From the NCBI GenBank assembly GCA_018828385.1, contig JAHJVE010000023.1, positions 372,001-436,000 on the forward strand: DNA of 64,000 bases, given 5' to 3'. Source of the stretch: Gammaproteobacteria bacterium (GTDB taxonomy: Bacteria > Pseudomonadota > Gammaproteobacteria > Burkholderiales > Rhodocyclaceae). Of this stretch, positions 59,215-64,000 are shown in pieces (within the stretch, counting starts at the first letter, position 1; every line of letters starts with the position of its first letter). The position numbers were made by a program, and so were the translations under genes. The notes beneath the pieces were generated by a model that did no database searches, was not told where the DNA came from, and was given only the letters and a program-made list of their open reading frames with translations.

Positions 59215-61989
59215 ATGAAAAAGTCGCGCTCGCTTTTCCCGACCGTTATTTCAACCGCACTTCTGACAATGCTGCTCGGTGCCTGCGGAGGCGACTCGCC
59301 GGAAAGCCTCATCCTGTCGAGCAAGGACTATCTGGCAAAAAAAGACGCCAAGGCAGCTGTCATTCAGCTAAAAAATGCCCTGCAGCAGAACCCGAACCTT
59401 GCCGAGGCCCGCTTTCTGCTCGGTTCGGCCTTGCTTGAAAATGGCGATGTTGCCGGCGCAGAAGTCGAACTACGCAAGGCACTGGAGCTCAAGCATCCCG
59501 CAGACTCCACCGTACCACTGCTGGCTCGCGCCATGCTGGCCGGAGGTCAGGCCAAAAAACTGACTGATGAATTTGGCAAGACAAACCTGACGAGCGGCGA
59601 ACCACTGGCGGAGCTCAACACAACACTCAGTGCTGCCTATGAGTCTTTGGGCAAGCGCGATGTAGCCAAGGATCTGATTGCAAAAGCCTTGGCCGCAAAC
59701 CCGAACTATGTCCCTGCCCGCCTTGCCGATATCCGGCAAACTGCGGCAAACAAAGACCTCATTGGTGCTCGTTCAAAGCTCGATGCTCTTTTGAACGAAA
59801 ACCCAAGCAATCCTGAAGCCCTTCTGATCAAGGGCGATCTCCTTGAGTTCGACGGTGATGCATCCGGCGCATTGGCACATTACCAAAAGGCCATAGAGGC
59901 CAAACCCAGCTATCTGAACGCCCACTCGGCGGCCATAGCATCGCTCCTCAGAGCGGGGAAAATCGATGAAGCCGCCAAGCAACTGGAGGCCCTGAAGAAA
60001 ATTTCTGCCAAGCATCCCCAAGTCTACTTGCTTGATGCCCAGATCAACTATCAACGCAAAGATTACAAAGCCGCTCGTGAGTCCGCCCAGCAACTTCTGA
60101 GGATTTCTCCCAACAATCCGCTCAGCCTGCAAATGGCAGGTGCCATCGAATACCAGTTGCGCTCCTACCTGCAGGCGGAAACCTATCTAGCCAAGGCGCT
60201 CCAATCTGCGCCGGGACTACGTCTAGCCAGACGACTTCTGGTATCTAGCCATTTACGAACAGGCCAACCGGGCAAGGCGCTGGAAACCCTTCAGCCCGTG
60301 CTGGCCAGCATCGATCAGGATTCGGCACTACTTGCTTTGGCCGGCGAAGCTTATTTGCAGCAAGGTGACCCCAACAAGGCTGCCGACTATTTTGCCAAGG
60401 CGAGCAAGCTGGAGCCCGAAAACGCGGCCAAAAAGACGTCTCTCGCCTTGGCGCATATGGCGCAAGGCAACGCCGAATATGCCTTTCAGGAACTTGAAAA
60501 AATCTCCATTTCGGACAAAGGGATCACGGCCGATCTCGCTCTGATTGCTGCACATCTTCGCAACAGTCAACTGGACCAGGCTCTGAAGGCGATAGATGCT
60601 CTTGAAATAAAGCAGCCGAACAACCCGGCGACGCACAACCTCAAAGCCCGCGCTCTTCTGGCCAAGAAGGATGTGGTTGGTGCTCGGCAAAGCTTCGAAA
60701 AAGCAGTATCTATCAACCCAGCCTTTTTCCCGGCCGTGGCCAGCCTGGCCACTTTGGATCTTCTCGACAAGAAGCCGGATGAGGCTCGTAAACGCTTTGA
60801 AGCAGTCATTGGCGCCGACCCCAAAAACATCCAGGCGCTACTTGCTCTGGCCGAACTCAAGGCAGTAAGTGGTGGGAATGTAGACGAAGTCTCCGCGCTC
60901 ATAGGCAAGGCGATCAGCGCAGCCCCCAGCGAGCCAGCTCCGCGACTCGCTTTGATCCAGTACTTCCTCAAGCTCAAGGAAAACAAAAAAGCGCTGACCG
61001 CCGCCAATGAGGCTGCAAGCGCCATTCAGGACAAGCCTGAAATTCTTGACGCGCTGGGCCGTACCCAGCAGCTTGCGGGAGATCTGAATCAGGCTCAGGT
61101 AACCTACGGCAAGCTTGCCGCCCTCCAGCCGGCCTCGTCCTTGCCGTTACTGCGCCTGTCCGAAATTCAGTTTGCGAACAAAAACAAGGAAGACGGCATC
61201 AAGAACCTCAAGAAAGCCCTTGAGATCAAGCCGGATATCGTTGAGGCACAGCGCGCATTGATCATGCTTGCCATGGAAAGCAAGAACACGACAGGTGCGC
61301 TCGAGATCGCCCGGACTGTCCAAAAACAGCGCCCCAAGGAGGCAATTGGCTACGCCCTTGAGGGTGACATCCATGCCGTTGGCAAAGCTTGGCCGGCAGC
61401 GATCAATATTTTCCGGAGTGGCCTCAAGCAGGTTGCCGCGCCAGAACTCGCCATTAAGCTGCATGGATCGTTGATCGCATCTGGAAATACCGCAGAAGCG
61501 GAGAGAAATGCTAAGGCATGGCTCAAGGAACATCCCAAGGATGTCGCCTTCCGGATGTATTTGGGTGATCGCGCATCCGGGCAAAAGAACTATACCCAGG
61601 CCGCCAGTTACTATCAGACAGCATTGAGTCTTCAACCAAACAATGCGCTGATTCTCAACAACCTTGCCTGGGCATTGGGCCAGACCAAGTCCCCCAAGGC
61701 GCTCGAATACGCCGAGAAGGCAAATCAGATCGCCCCCAACCAACCGGCATTCGTGGACACTCTAGCCATGTTGCTGGCCGACAAAGGCGACACGACAAAG
61801 GCGCTTGAATTGCTCAATAAAGCCGTCGCCATGGCCCCCCAGGCCAGCGGAATCAGGCTCAACCTGGCCAAGGTTCTGATTTCGGCCGGCAAGAAAGATG
61901 AGGCGCGTAAGGAACTGGAGGCTTTGGCAAAGCTGGGCGACAAGTTTTCCAGTCAGGCTGAGGTCGGCGAACTACTGAAATCCTTTTGA
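59215..61989 (+). CDS. prsT: PrsT giant TPR lipoprotein
   Basis: This 924-residue protein starts with a lipoprotein leader ending in LLGACGGD (lipobox LGAC). It is built almost entirely of TPR units (AVIQLKNALQQNPNLAEARFLLGSALLENGDVAGAEVELRKAL and about 20 more), so it is an elongated helical scaffold. It corresponds to TIGR02917, the PEP-CTERM-system TPR lipoprotein. It is the third partner of the prsK-prsR-prsT cluster and may gather the export or sorting machinery at the membrane. It follows prsR by 25 bases with GAAGAAGA as the likely ribosome binding site. Confidence 0.95.
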   Translation: MKKSRSLFPTVISTALLTMLLGACGGDSPESLILSSKDYLAKKDAKAAVIQLKNALQQNPNLAEARFLLGSALLENGDVAGAEVELRKALELKHPADSTVPLLARAMLAGGQAKKLTDEFGKTNLTSGEPLAELNTTLSAAYESLGKRDVAKDLIAKALAANPNYVPARLADIRQTAANKDLIGARSKLDALLNENPSNPEALLIKGDLLEFDGDASGALAHYQKAIEAKPSYLNAHSAAIASLLRAGKIDEAAKQLEALKKISAKHPQVYLLDAQINYQRKDYKAARESAQQLLRISPNNPLSLQMAGAIEYQLRSYLQAETYLAKALQSAPGLRLARRLLVSSHLRTGQPGKALETLQPVLASIDQDSALLALAGEAYLQQGDPNKAADYFAKASKLEPENAAKKTSLALAHMAQGNAEYAFQELEKISISDKGITADLALIAAHLRNSQLDQALKAIDALEIKQPNNPATHNLKARALLAKKDVVGARQSFEKAVSINPAFFPAVASLATLDLLDKKPDEARKRFEAVIGADPKNIQALLALAELKAVSGGNVDEVSALIGKAISAAPSEPAPRLALIQYFLKLKENKKALTAANEAASAIQDKPEILDALGRTQQLAGDLNQAQVTYGKLAALQPASSLPLLRLSEIQFANKNKEDGIKNLKKALEIKPDIVEAQRALIMLAMESKNTTGALEIARTVQKQRPKEAIGYALEGDIHAVGKAWPAAINIFRSGLKQVAAPELAIKLHGSLIASGNTAEAERNAKAWLKEHPKDVAFRMYLGDRASGQKNYTQAASYYQTALSLQPNNALILNNLAWALGQTKSPKALEYAEKANQIAPNQPAFVDTLAMLLADKGDTTKALELLNKAVAMAPQASGIRLNLAKVLISAGKKDEARKELEALAKLGDKFSSQAEVGELLKSF

Positions 61990-62035
61990 AATACAGTTTT
62001 TTTGAGCAATTTTTAGAATAAATACTGGAATCAAC

Positions 62036-63316
62036 ATGACGACAATTGCTGTAGTAGGTTTGGGGTATGTCGGTTTGCCGCTCGCCGTCGAGTTCGGCAA
62101 GAAATTCCGGACAATTGGATTTGATCTGTCCCAAGCGAAAATTGACAGTTACCAGCGCCATATTGACCCAACAGGTGAAGTCAGCACCGATGACCTGAAG
62201 GCGGCAACGCAACTCACGGTGTCAACGGAGGCCAGCACTCTACGCGAGGCAGATTTCGTGATCGTCGCTGTGCCTACGCCGGTTGACGATGCTCACCAAC
62301 CCGATTTCAGCCCGCTTGTCGGCTCATCAACCACGGTTGGCCGCAATCTGAAACAGGGCGCCATCATTGTCTATGAATCAACCGTTTACCCGGGTGCTAC
62401 GGAAGAGGTCTGCATCCCCATTCTCGAAAAGGAATCGGGAAAGACCTGGAAGAAAGACTTTTTTGTCGGCTACTCGCCCGAGCGCATCAATCCGGGTGAC
62501 AAGGAGCGCACTGTCACCAAGATCGTCAAAGTGGTTTCCGGTGACACCCCGGAAACCCTGAACAAGGTCAAGGAAATTTATGGCAGCGTAATCACCGCCG
62601 GCGTCTATCCGGCTTCCAATATCAAGGTTGCCGAAGCCGCCAAGGTTATCGAAAACACTCAGCGTGATCTCAACATCGCCCTGATGAATGAACTCGCTAT
62701 CATTTTTGACAAGATCGGCATCGACACCCTGGAGGTGCTCCAGGCGGCCGGTACCAAGTGGAATTTTCTACCTTTCCGACCAGGCCTGGTCGGCGGCCAT
62801 TGCATTGGCGTAGACCCCTACTATCTGACGCACAAGGCCCAGAAACTTGGTTACCACCCGGAAGTAATTCTGGCTGGCCGTCGCATCAATGACGGCATGG
62901 GCAAATTCGTTGCTGAGCAGACCATCAAGATGCTGGTCCGCGCCGGCCATCCGATCAAGGATCAGCCGATTATCGTACTCGGCCTGACCTTCAAGGAAGA
63001 CTGCCCTGACCTGCGCAACTCCCGGGTCATCGATGTTATCCGGGAACTACAGTCCTACGGCGCCAAGGTCGTCGTGCACGATCCCGTTGCCGAGTCCAGC
63101 GAGGCACATCATGAATATGGCGTCGACCTTGTAGATTGGGACAATCTTCCCAAGGCTGCCGCCATAGTTGTTGCAGTCAATCACAAACAGTACAAGACCC
63201 TAACAACCAGCGAATTCACAGCTAAACTGAAACCTGATGGGGTAATTACCGACGTAAAGAGCATGCTGGACACCAAGGCCTTTGCCGAAGCCGGGGTGAC
63301 TGTCTGGCGTTTGTAA
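62036..63316 (+). CDS. UDP-N-acetylhexosamine 6-dehydrogenase (TviB/WbpO-type)
   Basis: This 426-residue nucleotide-sugar dehydrogenase has the NAD-binding GLGYVGLPLAVEF at the N-terminus, the catalytic Cys in GGHCIGVDPYYLTHKAQ and the late ITDVKSMLDTK. It is closest in appearance to the Vi-antigen TviB/VipA group, which oxidises UDP-GlcNAc (or GalNAc) to the uronic acid. In this locus it gives an acidic N-acetylhexosaminuronic unit that the amidotransferase at 17744 could amidate. The product is more likely GlcNAc/GalNAc-derived than ManNAc-derived, because the local wecB is broken. The substrate is inferred, not proven. Confidence 0.88.
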   Translation: MTTIAVVGLGYVGLPLAVEFGKKFRTIGFDLSQAKIDSYQRHIDPTGEVSTDDLKAATQLTVSTEASTLREADFVIVAVPTPVDDAHQPDFSPLVGSSTTVGRNLKQGAIIVYESTVYPGATEEVCIPILEKESGKTWKKDFFVGYSPERINPGDKERTVTKIVKVVSGDTPETLNKVKEIYGSVITAGVYPASNIKVAEAAKVIENTQRDLNIALMNELAIIFDKIGIDTLEVLQAAGTKWNFLPFRPGLVGGHCIGVDPYYLTHKAQKLGYHPEVILAGRRINDGMGKFVAEQTIKMLVRAGHPIKDQPIIVLGLTFKEDCPDLRNSRVIDVIRELQSYGAKVVVHDPVAESSEAHHEYGVDLVDWDNLPKAAAIVVAVNHKQYKTLTTSEFTAKLKPDGVITDVKSMLDTKAFAEAGVTVWRL

Positions 63317-63326
63317 GGAGCAAATG

Positions 63327-64000
63327 ATGGAGCGCTCAGGGATTTCAGGATCAGCACCTTTTCCTTGGGCGCTTTGCGCGCTGGTTGTTACCAGCGTGTT
63401 GTGCAAGTCCGCCATCGCCGACACCAAATCGGTCAAGGAACGAGCGACTGCACTACGCATCGAAGCAAAGTCGTTTGAACACGGCGACGGAATTCCGCGC
63501 AACCCGGTTAAGGCTATAGAGCTTTATTGTGAAGCTGCACGACTCGGTGATGTGGAGTCTCAATATAACCTCGGCTGGATGTACGCAATGAGCCGCGGCA
63601 TCAAACGCGACGATGCCACTGCCGCATATTTCTTTAACATGGCCGCCCAACAGGGTGATGCACTGGCCGAACGCATGTTGCGCCAGGTTGGCAATCCGGT
63701 TGCCACACCACCCGCCTGCCTGGCAGACCCGGACATCAACGACATCAATGGCCACGACATCGTTGCCAATGCAACGCCTGAAGATCGCAAGGTCATGGAT
63801 CTTGTCCGGAAATTAGCCCCTGAATACGGTGTTTATCCGCGCCTTGCGATGGCGATAATTCGCGCTGAATCAAACTTCAACCCGACAGCCATCTCGCCCA
63901 AAAATGCGCAGGGCCTGATGCAACTAATTCCCGAAACCGCCGAGCGCTTCAACGTAAAAAAGCCATTCGATCCGGAGCAGAATATTCGTGGAGGCCTCGC
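63327..64000 (+). CDS. Lytic transglycosylase with Sel1-like repeats (3' end outside window)
   Basis: The frame is open to the right edge, giving about 224 visible residues. A signal peptide (roughly to the SAIAD region) is followed by Sel1/TPR-like repeats (NPVKAIELYCEAARLGDVESQYNLGWMYAMSRGI; DDATAAYFFNMAAQQGDALAERML). A SLT domain then begins: MAIIRAESNFNPTAISPKNAQGLMQLIPETAERF with the catalytic Glu in AESNF. It would cleave peptidoglycan, perhaps to make room for the EPS export machinery. AAGGAG (63315-63320) supports ATG 63327 (or 63324) as the start, 10 bases past the dehydrogenase stop. Confidence 0.88.
   Translation, partial: MERSGISGSAPFPWALCALVVTSVLCKSAIADTKSVKERATALRIEAKSFEHGDGIPRNPVKAIELYCEAARLGDVESQYNLGWMYAMSRGIKRDDATAAYFFNMAAQQGDALAERMLRQVGNPVATPPACLADPDINDINGHDIVANATPEDRKVMDLVRKLAPEYGVYPRLAMAIIRAESNFNPTAISPKNAQGLMQLIPETAERFNVKKPFDPEQNIRGGL

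Noticed and set aside
59215-61989. Repeating pattern that might suggest a CRISPR array or tandem DNA repeat
   Set aside because: The periodicity is of degenerate TPR protein units; no identical DNA repeats or spacers are present, and no cas genes are visible.

Overview
The window is an exopolysaccharide (EPS) biosynthesis and export locus of the exosortase A / PEP-CTERM (XrtA) type. The gene set, moderate-to-high G+C and codon use suggest a Gram-negative betaproteobacterium, probably a floc- or biofilm-forming Rhodocyclales-like organism (Zoogloea, Dechloromonas, Azonexus and relatives). The taxonomic call is inference; no rRNA or tRNA gene is visible.

Left flank (1-6490): the 3' part of a DUF1302-like outer-membrane barrel gene, a 640-base gap holding a decayed IS3-type transposase fragment, one PEP-CTERM surface protein preceded by a good sigma-54 (-24/-12) promoter, two LolC/MacB-like ABC permeases with no ATPase beside them, and a ThiF/E1-like adenylyltransferase.

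Core EPS/XrtA block (6732-22000, plus strand): export lipoprotein, Wzz-type chain-length protein, tyrosine autokinase, outer-membrane protein, ExeA-like ATPase, a wecB gene destroyed by an internal deletion, polysaccharide deacetylase, FemAB-like protein, glycosyltransferases, exosortase A fused to EpsI, and a glutamine amidotransferase of the asparagine synthase type. Many genes overlap by 4-11 bases, so it reads as one operon.

Sugar and decoration block (22000-40346, plus strand): another glycosyltransferase, RmlA, a GtrB/GtrA-like pair, an RffC-like acetyltransferase, an RffA/WecE aminotransferase (together most of a dTDP-Fuc4NAc-type pathway), an A+T-rich acyltransferase, a GT39-like transferase, the XrtA-associated O-ligase/polymerase, a second deacetylase, an acyltransferase-esterase fusion, a Wzx-like flippase and an asparagine-synthase-like protein lacking the glutaminase cysteine.

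Minus-strand block (40330-50911): reading leftward from 50911, an acyl carrier protein, two exosortase-associated alpha/beta hydrolases, a DegT aminotransferase, a tandem FemAB/GNAT-like protein, a second O-antigen-ligase-like protein, a methyltransferase and a second asparagine-synthase-like protein without the N-terminal cysteine. Divergent from it (51024-53885) lie the acyl-CoA ligase and PLP decarboxylase that belong with the ACP and hydrolases.

Right flank (54300-64000): the initiating sugar transferase EpsB, the PrsK/PrsR two-component pair, the giant TPR lipoprotein PrsT, a UDP-HexNAc 6-dehydrogenase and the start of a lytic transglycosylase. PrsR is a sigma-54 activator and the PEP-CTERM gene has a sigma-54 promoter, so the window appears to hold a regulator and one of its targets.
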